Shown piece after piece: positions 8,840 to 17,640 of a DNA stretch of 64,000 bases. Below the pieces are notes generated by a model, which made no database searches, was not told the DNA's origin, and was given only the letters and a program-made list of their open reading frames with translations. How positions within the stretch are numbered: position 1 is the first letter of the stretch; each line of letters begins with the position of its first letter. The DNA is from Haloarcula argentinensis DSM 12282 (GTDB lineage Archaea; Halobacteriota; Halobacteria; Halobacteriales; Haloarculaceae): contig AOLX01000027.1 in the NCBI GenBank assembly GCA_000336895.1, forward strand, positions 62,001 through 126,000, given 5' to 3'. The translations under genes were made by a program, and so were the position numbers.

Positions 8840-11800
8840 ATGTCCGAGATGCCGAATTTGTTGTACGTAGGCTCTGCCGACGATGACGCGGATACAGCCA
8901 TGCCAGACGCGCCGGCCACGGTCACGTCAGTCACCACCGTGGCGGCCGCGCTATCGGAACTGGCCGAGCACGCCTACGATGCCGTCATCTGTGAGCAACA
9001 CCTACCGGGCACGGAAACCGGTCTGGAGGTGGTAGCGGCGGTACGTGAGCAGTACGACACGCTCCCAGTCGTTCTCTGTACGGCCGAGCCAGATGGGATG
9101 GTCGCCGCCCGCGCGACACAGCTCGATGTAACCGAGTACGTCCCCCGCAGCGAAGTGTCGCTGACGGACCGGGTGTATGATATCGTAACACAGAGGAGCG
9201 AACCGACGGACCACGGCAACGGAAGTGACCCACCGGCTACTACCGATGACCGACCGACGCGGCTTCCGCCGGAACTCGTGGACTCTTTCGACGCCATCGC
9301 CGGCAGTATCTCCGACGCCGTCGTCACCATCGATGCCGACAGCGAAGTCGTGTACGCCAACGACGAGGCTGCCGAGCTGACGGGCTATGACCGTGAGGAG
9401 CTGGTCGGTGACGATTTCGCGAAAGTGATCCCTGAACACCTGCGAAGCTCCCACTTCGAGGGAGTGGACCGCTACCGCCGGACCGGCGACCGGAACGTCG
9501 ACTGGGACTATCTCGAACTCCCGCTCGTGACCGCTGATGGGAACCAGCTGACCGTCGCGGTGTCGTTCGGTGATTTCGAGCGAAGCGGGCAGTGGTTCTG
9601 TACGGGCGTTCTCAGGGATATCTCCGATCGGAAGGAGCGCGAGCGGGCGCTCGAAGAGACGAACCGGCGGCTCGATCTGGCGCTGGACGGGACAAACACC
9701 GGCGTCTACGAGTGGAATCTGGACACCGACGCGATAGTCTGGGACGAGGCGACCGCGGAACTCTTCGGGACGACGCCAGCGACCTTCGAAGGCACTGCCT
9801 CGGCATTTTACGAGTACGTCCATCCCGACGACCGCCAGTCACTCGAAGCGGCGGTCGAGCGGGTGTCGGAGAGCGGTGAACGGGTCGACGCCGAGTTCCG
9901 TACCGACGTCGACGGGGAGACGCGGTGGCTCCGGACGCGCGGAGTCATCGAGGAACGCGACGCACAGGCTCCGCGTCTCGTCGCCATCGCCACGGACATC
10001 ACGGCACGCAAGGAGCGGGAACGGACGCTGCGTGCCAACAACGACTCGCTACAGGAGCTGACACAGCTTGCAGCCGGGAACGGACTCAGCGAGGCCGAAA
10101 CCGTCGGTCGGGTCATCGAAATCGGGCTGGACCGACTCGACATGTCGTTTGGCTACCTGAGCCGTATCGAGGACGGAGTCCACGAAATCCAGATGGTCTC
10201 CGGTAACACTCCTCTCGAATCCGGAACAGAGACGCCGCTTGAAGACACGTACTGTCAGCGAGTGCTCGAATCCGGCGACCTCTACGCGATTACCGATGCC
10301 ACCACCGAGGACGGACACGCGTCAGACGTGTACAGAAAAACCGGCGTCGCGTGCTACGCCGGTGGCCTCATCACAGTCGACGGCGAGCCCTACGGAACGC
10401 TCTGCTTCGGCGATGAGCAGGCCCGGGTGGAGTCCTTTTCCGAGAGCGAGGAGGCGTTCATGAAACTGCTCGTGGAGTGGGTGAACCACGAACTCGAACG
10501 CCGCCACCGTGAGGACGAACTCGAACGGTACGAGAACATCATCGAGGCGGTCGACGACGGCGTGTACGCCCTCGACTCCGAGGGGTACTTCCAGTTCGTC
10601 AATCAGGCGATGACCGACCTCACGGGCTACTCCGAATCCGAGCTGCTTGGGTCGTACACCGGCTTCATAAAGAACGACAGTGTCGTCGAGCGCGCCGAGT
10701 CCATCGTCCAGGAGATGATATTCGGGGACCGCGACGACGAGGAGACGTTCGAACTGGCGATCCAGCAGGCGTCAGGGGACTCGTTCCCCGCACAGGACCA
10801 CATGACGTTGTTGTACGATGACGACGGGCAATTCGCCGGGACTGCGGGCGTCATCCGGGATATCACGGAGCAAAAGCGGCGCGACGAGGCGCTGTCCGGA
10901 CTGCTGGATACGACCCGGTCGCTCATGCAGGCACAGACGCCTTGGGAGGTCGCCGAAACGGTCATCGAAGCGACCCGGTCGGACCTCGGGTTCGACCACG
11001 CGCTCGTGCGACTGTACGATGAAGAGACAGACACGCTCCGACCCGCCGTCGCCAGTGACAAAGTCCCGGAACGACCGGTGTACGACGCCGACGAGGGGTT
11101 CCCTGGCGAGGCGTTCCAGCGCGGCGACCCGCTGGTCATCGACGAATTCGAACGGGTCGACAACTACGACTCCGACGTTCTGTCGGCGACGATGTACCTC
11201 CCGATGGGTGACCACGGGGTCGTGAGCGTCGGCGCACGGGACGGGAAAGAGTTCACCGACTCGGACATCTCTGTGGCGGAAATCCTCGCCTCCAACGCGG
11301 CCGCCGCGTTCGACCGTGTCGAGCGTGAACGGAGCCTGCTCCGGTACGAATCAGTGGTCGAGAACGTCCGTGATATGATGTACGTCCTCGACGACGCCGG
11401 TCGGTTCCAGCTGGTCACCGAACCGCTCGCGGAGTGGCTCGGCTACGAGCAGGCGACGCTTCTGGGCCAGCACCCGCGGACCGTCCTCGATCAGGACGCG
11501 ATTGACGAGTTTACGTGTCGTATTGGCGATCTCTGTCAGCAAGGCGGAACCGGGGCGGTCAAGCTCGAAACGGCGCTGGAAACGGCACACGGAGAGACGC
11601 GTCCGGCAGAGATCGAGGTGTCGCTGCTCGACGCGGACCAGTTCCGTGGAACCGTCGGCGTCGTCCGGGACCTGACCGACCTCAAGCAGGCACGGGCAGA
11701 GCTGGAGGACGAGCGCGACCGGTTCTCGTACCTGTTCAACACGCTTCCCGACGCCGTCATCGAGACGGAGACCGTTGCACGCGAGTCGGTCGTCAGATCA

Positions 11801-12727
11801 GTCAATCCCGCGTTCTCCGACGTGTTCGGGTACGACCAGGACACGGCCGTCAACAGTCCCCTGTCCGACCTCCTCCGCCCACCGGACACTGCGCACGATG
11901 AACTGCCCCGGTTCGACAACGGGCAGGCAAACGGCGACCCCTTCCAGACGGAACTCCGACTGATGACCGAGACGGGGTTCCGCGACTTCCTCTTCCGGGG
12001 CGTGCCGTACAGCCGAGACGGTGACAGCATCCGCGGATTCGGTATCTACACCGACATCACTGAGCAGCGCGAGCGCGAACGCCGGCTGAAACTGCTCAAC
12101 CGTGTTCTTCGGCACAATCTCCGCAACGACCTGACTGTCGTCCTCGGGATGGCTGACGCGCTGGATGAGCGAATTGACGACGAGGACCAGCGTGCCATTC
12201 TCCACCGGCTTCAGCGAAAGGCGGAGGAGATGGCGTCGCTGAGTGAGCGCGCACGCGACATGGAGCGCTCCGTTCGCCGCGACCAGTACGGTACGGACCC
12301 TGTCGATGTGTCCGCAACCGTTACCGATACCGTGTCCTCGTATCGCGACGAGTACGCCGGTGAAATCAAAACAGATCTCCCGGATGTGTCGGTTACGGCG
12401 GGTGATGGGCGATTACATCGAATCCTCGGTGAACTCCTCGAAAACAGCCTCGAACACGCCGGCGACGACCCGTCTATCCGCATCGGTGTCCAGACGGGCC
12501 CACGAACCGTCTCAATCACTGTCACCGACGACGGGCCGGGGATTCCACAACACGAACTCGATGTCGTGACCGGCGACGAACCGATTACACAACTGCGTCA
12601 TGGGACCGGACTCGGTCTGTGGCTAGTCGTCTGGGTGACCGAAACCTACGGCGGCACAGTTGACTTTGATAGCAGTCCGGACGGCGGAACAGTCGTCACA
12701 CTGGAACTGCCTCGGATAGACGCCTAG
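8840..12727 (+). CDS. Large multi-PAS/GAF sensor histidine kinase with N-terminal pseudo-receiver
   Basis: This 1295-residue soluble kinase starts with a receiver-like domain (about 5-115). Next come two PAS domains (about 145-395), a GAF domain (about 405-550), a PAS domain (about 555-680), a second GAF domain (about 690-830) and two more PAS domains (about 840-1080). It ends in a histidine kinase core: the phospho-accepting His is near 1092 in VLRHNLRNDL, and the ATPase G2 box GTGLGLW is near 1257. In the receiver the expected phospho-aspartate is Glu52 (ICEQHLPG), and the conserved lysine is Arg103. It may therefore act as a pseudo-receiver. The signal sensed is unknown. Confidence 0.9.
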   Translation: MSEMPNLLYVGSADDDADTAMPDAPATVTSVTTVAAALSELAEHAYDAVICEQHLPGTETGLEVVAAVREQYDTLPVVLCTAEPDGMVAARATQLDVTEYVPRSEVSLTDRVYDIVTQRSEPTDHGNGSDPPATTDDRPTRLPPELVDSFDAIAGSISDAVVTIDADSEVVYANDEAAELTGYDREELVGDDFAKVIPEHLRSSHFEGVDRYRRTGDRNVDWDYLELPLVTADGNQLTVAVSFGDFERSGQWFCTGVLRDISDRKERERALEETNRRLDLALDGTNTGVYEWNLDTDAIVWDEATAELFGTTPATFEGTASAFYEYVHPDDRQSLEAAVERVSESGERVDAEFRTDVDGETRWLRTRGVIEERDAQAPRLVAIATDITARKERERTLRANNDSLQELTQLAAGNGLSEAETVGRVIEIGLDRLDMSFGYLSRIEDGVHEIQMVSGNTPLESGTETPLEDTYCQRVLESGDLYAITDATTEDGHASDVYRKTGVACYAGGLITVDGEPYGTLCFGDEQARVESFSESEEAFMKLLVEWVNHELERRHREDELERYENIIEAVDDGVYALDSEGYFQFVNQAMTDLTGYSESELLGSYTGFIKNDSVVERAESIVQEMIFGDRDDEETFELAIQQASGDSFPAQDHMTLLYDDDGQFAGTAGVIRDITEQKRRDEALSGLLDTTRSLMQAQTPWEVAETVIEATRSDLGFDHALVRLYDEETDTLRPAVASDKVPERPVYDADEGFPGEAFQRGDPLVIDEFERVDNYDSDVLSATMYLPMGDHGVVSVGARDGKEFTDSDISVAEILASNAAAAFDRVERERSLLRYESVVENVRDMMYVLDDAGRFQLVTEPLAEWLGYEQATLLGQHPRTVLDQDAIDEFTCRIGDLCQQGGTGAVKLETALETAHGETRPAEIEVSLLDADQFRGTVGVVRDLTDLKQARAELEDERDRFSYLFNTLPDAVIETETVARESVVRSVNPAFSDVFGYDQDTAVNSPLSDLLRPPDTAHDELPRFDNGQANGDPFQTELRLMTETGFRDFLFRGVPYSRDGDSIRGFGIYTDITEQRERERRLKLLNRVLRHNLRNDLTVVLGMADALDERIDDEDQRAILHRLQRKAEEMASLSERARDMERSVRRDQYGTDPVDVSATVTDTVSSYRDEYAGEIKTDLPDVSVTAGDGRLHRILGELLENSLEHAGDDPSIRIGVQTGPRTVSITVTDDGPGIPQHELDVVTGDEPITQLRHGTGLGLWLVVWVTETYGGTVDFDSSPDGGTVVTLELPRIDA

Positions 12728-13092
12728 ATAGTGTCGCGAATCCGGTCGGCGAGCACGCTGTACTGCTCCGTGCCCGTTCCTTTCTGGACCACGGCAGTGA
12801 CGCCGTGTTCCGCGGCAGCATCTGCGACGTCGTCGTGTTCGCGGGCGGTAAACAGCAGAAACGGGATGTCGACGTCGTTATCCCGGAGCGCGCGACACAG
12901 TTCCATTCCGTCGAGCCGGGGCATCTTGTAGTCACTGACGACGGCGTCGAAGTCACCGTTCGTTGCCAGGTCCAGTGCCGTTTCTGGGTCGTCCTCCGTC
13001 GTTATCTCGAACCCGTCTTCCTGTCCCAGAAACGTCCCGACGATCTCCAGAACGTCTACGTCTTCGTCTACCAGTAGGACCTCGATACTCAT
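12724..13092 (-). CDS. Single-domain response regulator (CheY-like receiver)
   Basis: This 122-residue protein consists of a receiver domain only. From the ATG at 13092 it has an acidic pocket (VDED, residues 8-11), phospho-acceptor Asp54 in VVSDYKMPRLDG, Thr82 in LLFTARE and Lys104 in VVQKG, all in the expected positions. There is no output domain. It is convergent with the large kinase and the two stop regions overlap by four bases, so it is a plausible phosphorelay partner, though not co-transcribed. An upstream in-frame GTG at 13134 would add 14 residues without receiver features. Confidence 0.88.
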   Translation of the reverse strand: MSIEVLLVDEDVDVLEIVGTFLGQEDGFEITTEDDPETALDLATNGDFDAVVSDYKMPRLDGMELCRALRDNDVDIPFLLFTAREHDDVADAAAEHGVTAVVQKGTGTEQYSVLADRIRDTI

Positions 13093-13130
13093 CGGTTCTA
13101 GATCCGTGGTTCCCCGATAAAAACTCTCGG

Positions 13131-13334
13131 TCACCGCATCGTATCCAGATCGACGACGACCTCCTTGTCAACGGTAATCCACGTCGATAGCTTGGCAATG
13201 CCGGAGAGCCCCCGCGGCGACACGGTACAGCGATCCGGTTCACCGGTGTACTCAACCACGGTCATCGACAGCTTGTGCGGGGCCTGCGTTCGCTCGGTGG
13301 TCGCGTTCCCTGCACCGTGCGGGTCGAGACTCAT
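13131..13334 (-). CDS. Small haloarchaeal protein of unknown function (DUF7511-like)
   Basis: This 67-residue protein has a conserved-looking core, MTVVEYTGEPDRCTVSPRG followed by LSTWITVDKEVVVDLDTMR. I recognise the pattern from small haloarchaeal proteins annotated as DUF7511, with no known function. It lies upstream of the receiver gene on the same strand with a gap of about 38 bases, so the two may share a transcript. Confidence 0.65.
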   Translation of the reverse strand: MSLDPHGAGNATTERTQAPHKLSMTVVEYTGEPDRCTVSPRGLSGIAKLSTWITVDKEVVVDLDTMR

Positions 13335-13402
13335 CGGTAGTAGATATCTCTCTGGGACGGTGTAAAACAGCTGCTAAGAGGTCTCTATACCGATCCGGAG
13401 AG

Positions 13403-13573
13403 CTATGCTGCCTGTCCAGTGTCGACTTCGCCGTCGATGCGGACGAACCCGTAGTCACACTCAGGGCAGTGCCACTTGATCTTGGTCCCCAGGTGCATCG
13501 TCGTGCTCGCGACCTTCCAGAAGTCGCGGTACTCTTCGCATTCAGGACAGTAGTGTTCGAGTTCGAGGCTCAT
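13403..13573 (-). CDS. Small zinc-ribbon protein
   Basis: This is a 56-residue protein from ATG 13573 to the TAG at 13403. It contains two CPEC knuckles (HYCPECEEY and WHCPECDYG) about 28 residues apart, which should bind one zinc ion. The reading frame has the high third-position GC expected of a real haloarchaeal gene. Similar proteins are widespread in haloarchaea (DUF7838-like) without assigned function; a nucleic-acid or protein-binding role is possible. Confidence 0.75.
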   Translation of the reverse strand: MSLELEHYCPECEEYRDFWKVASTTMHLGTKIKWHCPECDYGFVRIDGEVDTGQAA

Positions 13574-13664
13574 ACTCGGTTGTTTTCACAGGGGTACAGT
13601 TGAATTTCCCGGTTCCACGCGGGGCGTCGAAGCAGGCAAACCGCTCGAACCCCTGTCTTCCAGT

Positions 13665-14333
13665 ATGACTCAGAGTGCGTACGAGCCGACCCATCCGACC
13701 GAACTGGCCGTCGACGCTGAATCGCTGCCGCCATCGGCGACCGAGACGGCGACGTTCGGCATGGGCTGTTTCTGGGGCCCGGACGCGCGGTTCGGCGCAA
13801 TGCCGGGCGTGGTCAGGACGCGGGTGGGCTACGCTGGTGGGGCCGAACCGAACCCCAGCTACTACTCGCTGGGCGACCACACCGAGGTCGTGCAGGTCGA
13901 GTACGACCCTGACGTGGTAAGCTACGAGGACCTGCTAGGCGTGTTCTGGGCGAACCACACGCCGTTTTCCGCGCCCCGAAAGCGCCAGTACCGCGGCGTG
14001 GTGCTGGCACACGACGACCGGCAGCAGGAGACCGCGGAACAGACGCGCGAGGAACTCGAATCCCGGACCGGGAAGACCGTCGAAACAGCTATCGAAGCAC
14101 TTGACCAGTTCTATCTGGCGGAAGATTACCACCAGAAGTACGAACTCCGCTCGACACCGGTGATTGCCGACGAACTCGAAGACCGCTACGGCGGCGCGTT
14201 CGTCGATTCGACGGTCGCCGCCCGGCTCAACGGCTTCGTTGCCGGCCACGGCGAAGACGACGAACGCGAGACGCTGTTTGCCGAACTGGATATCTCGCCG
14301 GCTGCGCTCTCGGAGGTCCGTCGCCGGCTCTGA
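13665..14333 (+). CDS. msrA: Peptide-methionine (S)-S-oxide reductase MsrA
   Basis: MsrA repairs oxidised methionine residues in proteins, reducing the S-form of methionine sulfoxide. The catalytic cysteine is Cys35 in the diagnostic motif GMGCFWGPDARF. VGYAGG and HTEVVQVEYDP are also characteristic. At 222 residues it has a C-terminal extension beyond the catalytic core of about 170 residues, but no fused MsrB domain. It stands alone, transcribed divergently from the small zinc-ribbon gene. Confidence 0.95.
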   Translation: MTQSAYEPTHPTELAVDAESLPPSATETATFGMGCFWGPDARFGAMPGVVRTRVGYAGGAEPNPSYYSLGDHTEVVQVEYDPDVVSYEDLLGVFWANHTPFSAPRKRQYRGVVLAHDDRQQETAEQTREELESRTGKTVETAIEALDQFYLAEDYHQKYELRSTPVIADELEDRYGGAFVDSTVAARLNGFVAGHGEDDERETLFAELDISPAALSEVRRRL

Positions 14334-14429
14334 ACGCGGTGCCGGCGGTCCACAGTCACCACGGGGCTCGGCCGTCCGCGCTCGCCACGGATCTCAGCCG
14401 CCCGCGCTCCCAAAGGATTCGCCCACGCC

Positions 14430-14434
14430 TATAA
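14430..14434 (+). promoter_or_regulatory. TATA box of the cobalamin adenosyltransferase gene
   Basis: TATAA is centred 28 bases before the ATG at 14460, the spacing of a leaderless haloarchaeal promoter. This supports the downstream ATG over an in-frame alternative start at 14445. Confidence 0.55.
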
Positions 14435-14459
14435 GACGCTGGCAGTGCCAGATTTAGCT

Positions 14460-14996
14460 ATGACTATCTATACCGGTCGCGGCGACCAGGGCCAGACAGA
14501 TCTCCGGAACATGGAGCGGGTCTCGAAGGACAGCCGCCGTATTGAGGCCTACGGGACTGTCGACGAGGTGAACGCGCTGGTCGGCGTCGTCAGGCCGACC
14601 GGTCACGACGACATCGACGAGAAGCTCCGGGTCATCCAGAATCACCTCCACATCGTCCAGGCCGACTTCGCCAACCCCAGCCCAGAGGAGGACGACCCGC
14701 GGATACAGGAGTCCCACGTCGAGACGCTCGAAGACCTCATCGACGAGGCCGATTCGGAACTGGACCCGCTCGAATCGTTCATCCTTCCCTCCGGGTCCGA
14801 ACCTGGGGCGAAGCTCCACCACGCCCGTGCGGTCTGTCGGCGCGCCGAGCGCCGCTGTGTCTCCTTCGCCGCCGAGGAGGCCGGTGTCAACGAGACGGCC
14901 ATCATCTACCTGAACCGACTCTCGGACGCCCTGTTCACGCTCGCCCGCCTCGTCAACAAGCGCGAGGGCATCCGCGAGGAAAACCCCGATTACTGA
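14460..14996 (+). CDS. Cob(I)yrinic acid a,c-diamide adenosyltransferase (PduO type)
   Basis: The enzyme transfers the adenosyl group of ATP to reduced corrinoid to make adenosylcobalamin. PduO-type features are the N-terminal ATP-binding TGRGDQGQT, the AYGTVDEVNA helix, RRAERR and LNRLSDALFTLAR near the C terminus. The start is ATG 14460 (MTIYTGRGD), as in the family. The length of about 178 residues is normal. It is monocistronic, with a T tract after the gene. Confidence 0.93.
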   Translation: MTIYTGRGDQGQTDLRNMERVSKDSRRIEAYGTVDEVNALVGVVRPTGHDDIDEKLRVIQNHLHIVQADFANPSPEEDDPRIQESHVETLEDLIDEADSELDPLESFILPSGSEPGAKLHHARAVCRRAERRCVSFAAEEAGVNETAIIYLNRLSDALFTLARLVNKREGIREENPDY

Positions 14997-15000
14997 CGCT

Positions 15001-15013
15001 TCGGGGCTTTTTT
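15001..15013 (+). terminator. T-tract terminator after the adenosyltransferase gene
   Basis: A GC-rich stretch is followed by six T residues (15008-15013) just after the stop codon, the usual form of an archaeal intrinsic terminator. Confidence 0.5.
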
Positions 15014-15095
15014 CGGCAGGAGGTATCTGAAACTCGACGCCACGCTAGCGCCGGCGGTTCGCAATAGCAAAGTGACCGGCCCGGAAGGGTGAGGT

Positions 15096-16070
15096 ATGAA
15101 AGCGACCGCGAAGGCACATCCGATTCAGGGGCTGGTCAAGTACCACGGGATGCGCGACGAGGAACTGCGACTGCCGTACCACGACAGCATCTCCGTCTGT
15201 ACCGCACCGAGCCACTCGAAGACGACGGCCGCCTTCGACCCGGACCGCGAGGAGGACGTGTACGTCATCGACGGTGAGGAGGTTACCGGCCGCGGGGCCG
15301 AGCGTATCGACGCCGTCGTGGACCACGTCCGCGACCTCGCCGGCATCGACCACGGGGTCCGCTTCGAATCGGCGAATAACTTCCCGACGAACATCGGCTT
15401 TGGCTCCTCTTCATCGGGCTTTGCCGCCGCGGCGATGGCCCTCGTCGAGGCGGCCGGTCTCGACATGACGCGACCGGAAATCTCGACGGTCGCACGCCGC
15501 GGCTCCTCCTCGGCCGCGCGTGCGGTGACGGGTGCGTTCTCCCACCTCCGAACCGGCATGAACGACAGGGACTGCCGGAGCGAGCGCATCGAGACGGACC
15601 TCGAAGACGACCTGCGAATCGTCGCCGGGATGGTCCCATCCTACAAGGAAACCGAGGAAGCTCACAAGGAGGCCGCCGAGAGCCACATGTTCGAGTCGCG
15701 GATGGCTCATATCCACAGCCAGATTTCGGATATGCGCGATGCGCTGTACGACGGCGATTTCGACGCCGTCTTCGACCTCGCCGAGAAGGACTCGCTGTCG
15801 CTGGCCGCCGCGACGATGACCGGGCCGGCCGGCTGGGTGTACTGGCAACCGCGAACCATCGAGATATTCAACGCTGTCCGGGAACTCCGGAACAGCGAGG
15901 ACGTTCCCGTGTACTTTTCCGTCGACACCGGCGCGAGCGTCTACATCAATACGACCGAGGAGTACGTCGGCCGCGTCGAGGAAACGGTCGCCGACTGCGG
16001 CGTCGACACCCGCGTCTGGGATGTCGGTGGCCCCGCACAGATCCTCGACGAGGACAAGGCGCTGTTCTGA
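15096..16070 (+). CDS. mvaD: Mevalonate-pathway decarboxylase (phosphomevalonate decarboxylase, MvaD family)
   Basis: This 324-residue GHMP-superfamily enzyme makes isoprenoid precursors for archaeal lipids and carotenoids. It shows the N-terminal LVKYHGMRDEELRLPYHDSIS, the glycine/serine-rich nucleotide loop NIGFGSSSSGFAAAAMAL and ARRGSSSAARAVTGAF, all typical of mevalonate diphosphate decarboxylases. In Haloferax volcanii the orthologous protein was shown to act on mevalonate 5-phosphate, giving isopentenyl phosphate that is then phosphorylated by a separate kinase. By family I infer the same here. The partner kinase is not in the window. Confidence 0.9.
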   Translation: MKATAKAHPIQGLVKYHGMRDEELRLPYHDSISVCTAPSHSKTTAAFDPDREEDVYVIDGEEVTGRGAERIDAVVDHVRDLAGIDHGVRFESANNFPTNIGFGSSSSGFAAAAMALVEAAGLDMTRPEISTVARRGSSSAARAVTGAFSHLRTGMNDRDCRSERIETDLEDDLRIVAGMVPSYKETEEAHKEAAESHMFESRMAHIHSQISDMRDALYDGDFDAVFDLAEKDSLSLAAATMTGPAGWVYWQPRTIEIFNAVRELRNSEDVPVYFSVDTGASVYINTTEEYVGRVEETVADCGVDTRVWDVGGPAQILDEDKALF

Positions 16071-16160
16071 ACCCACTGTCGAAACGCTTCGGACACATTC
16101 GGGCTGTCGCCCCCGCTCCAGGTAGAAGTTATTTTGTACTGTCACAAACAACGGTCAGCT

Positions 16161-16568
16161 GTGACGCCTGCACATCGGCTTATCGTCTCCCACTTCGCTG
16201 TCGGGTTCGGCAATTTTCTCTTGTTTCATGATAAAGTAGTGACAACTATTGAGACGGCGTCTCCGCTGGACTGGGCGGTCATCGTTATCGCAGGGCTGGC
16301 AATTACAGGATTCACGTATCTCTCCGAACGCCAGGGATTCACAGAGTCGGTGTACAGTGCGTGGAATACGCTGCCACGGAAGGGATTAACACTGTTGACG
16401 CTTTTTGCTATTGTCTTGCTGGGAGTTGCCGGGTTGAGTCTGTTGTACGATTCGGGTATTCGGTGGCTCGACGACGTAGTCGTCGGGGCATGCGTCGGTC
16501 TCATCGGCTACCGCATCGTGTACGGGCTCGTGTTCCCGGTCCCTGAAACGGCACTCGGTCGCATATAG
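16161..16568 (+). CDS. Small membrane protein of unknown function
   Basis: This protein of about 135 residues, from the GTG at 16161, has three or four hydrophobic segments (around AVIVIAGLAITGF, LTLLTLFAIVLLGVAGLSLL and DDVVVGACVGLIGYRIVYGL). I do not recognise a family. An alternative TTG start at 16134 adds nine residues. It may be expressed after the decarboxylase gene, but the gap of about 90 bases and the AT-rich sequence suggest its own promoter. Confidence 0.5.
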   Translation: MTPAHRLIVSHFAVGFGNFLLFHDKVVTTIETASPLDWAVIVIAGLAITGFTYLSERQGFTESVYSAWNTLPRKGLTLLTLFAIVLLGVAGLSLLYDSGIRWLDDVVVGACVGLIGYRIVYGLVFPVPETALGRI

Positions 16569-16760
16569 GGCCCAGTCACGAACACAGATAGTGCTTCACA
16601 GAACCATTCAAACCGGTTTACTGCGGTGCAACTCGGGGTAAAGCTTTGAGGAGGGAATAGCTACAGAGAGTAGTGTAAGATACAGCGGGTAGACCCAACA
16701 GTCTGCCACCCGTGATTTCACGCTTGACAGAGCGAGTTGGGAAACAGAGACAGCGTGGGC
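16569..16760. other. Intergenic region without a recognisable gene
   Basis: About 190 bases lie between the small membrane protein and the end of the methyltransferase gene. A purine-rich run (GAGGAGGGA near 16650) resembles a Shine-Dalgarno sequence, but no coding frame of haloarchaeal character follows it. Confidence 0.4.
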
Positions 16761-17471
16761 CTATCGCGGATTATCGGATGACTCAGCAGCGTCCCCTTCT
16801 TGTTCGAACACGAGGCAATAGCTATGGTCGTACCCGTAGCCATATGTGCCCTCACCGTGGTCGCGTGAGGAGTTGTCGGCCTGCCACGTTACAACAACCT
16901 CACCTTCGAACCGGAACCGGTCGGCCATCTCGCTCGCGACATCCCACGCGAGCGTTGTCACCGCTCCTTCAACTTTCATGTTCGAGACGTCGACGAGAAC
17001 GTGGCCGCCCTTTTTGAGCAGACCGTCGACGTGGTCGAACACGCGCCTAAGGTCTGCAAGATACCGCTCGTAGTCCCGTCCTGTCTCGGTATAGTTCGTC
17101 AACGGGTCTGCATTCATCTCCTCGACCATGTACGGTGGCGAGGTGAAACAGCAGTCGACGGGCGGCACGTCGTCATAGCTCGTGGCGTCCAGCGCGTCGC
17201 CGTGGATGACCCGCTCGTGATGGTCAACTTGCTCACGAGCGAACGACGCGACCTCGGCGTCGTACTCGATGCCGTATGCCTCCCGTCCCATACGTTCTGC
17301 GACCCGAAGGGTCGTCCCGAATCCGGCGAACGGGTCGAGGACAGTGTCGCCAGCGTCGGTGCACTCTGACAGGAAGTGCTCGACATAGGCGGCGGGCGTA
17401 CGTGGGTCGCCGTCGAACGTGTCAGGGAGATCAAATTCGTACTCGTGGACGAGGTGGAGGAACGTCTGCAT
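16761..17471 (-). CDS. SAM-dependent methyltransferase with DPFAGFGTT and TSPPY motifs
   Basis: This 236-residue enzyme has the SAM-binding motif I DPFAGFGTT (46-54) followed by the catalytic TSPPY (110-114). SPPY is typical of amino (N4-cytosine or N6-adenine) DNA methyltransferases and of Trm11-like tRNA methyltransferases. The order, motif I before SPPY, with little room for a target-recognition domain, leaves both options open. No restriction enzyme gene is next to it. The start is ATG 17471, supported by a TATA-like TTTTTAAT (minus strand) near 17494-17502; the open frame further upstream is not coding. Confidence 0.8.
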   Translation of the reverse strand: MQTFLHLVHEYEFDLPDTFDGDPRTPAAYVEHFLSECTDAGDTVLDPFAGFGTTLRVAERMGREAYGIEYDAEVASFAREQVDHHERVIHGDALDATSYDDVPPVDCCFTSPPYMVEEMNADPLTNYTETGRDYERYLADLRRVFDHVDGLLKKGGHVLVDVSNMKVEGAVTTLAWDVASEMADRFRFEGEVVVTWQADNSSRDHGEGTYGYGYDHSYCLVFEQEGDAAESSDNPR

Positions 17472-17546
17472 GACGAGAGCGTGAGCGGGCGAAATTAAAA
17501 AGCCGGTCTTTGAACGCTCAACCCACTTTCGCCCTGTACTTGTACG

Positions 17547-17565
17547 CGAGTCTTGACAAGACTCG
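17547..17565. promoter_or_regulatory. Perfect 19-base palindrome in a divergent promoter region
   Basis: CGAGTCTTG and CAAGACTCG flank a single central A with no mismatch. It lies 76 bases from the methyltransferase start and 76 bases from the flavoprotein start, almost exactly between two divergent genes. That placement suits a regulator-binding operator. Confidence 0.5.
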
Positions 17566-17640
17566 GATAGACGGAGCTTGTGGTGGTGTCTATAACGGTC
17601 ACACAGAGTTAATCCGGCCTCGCACCAAGAGTCAGTTACA

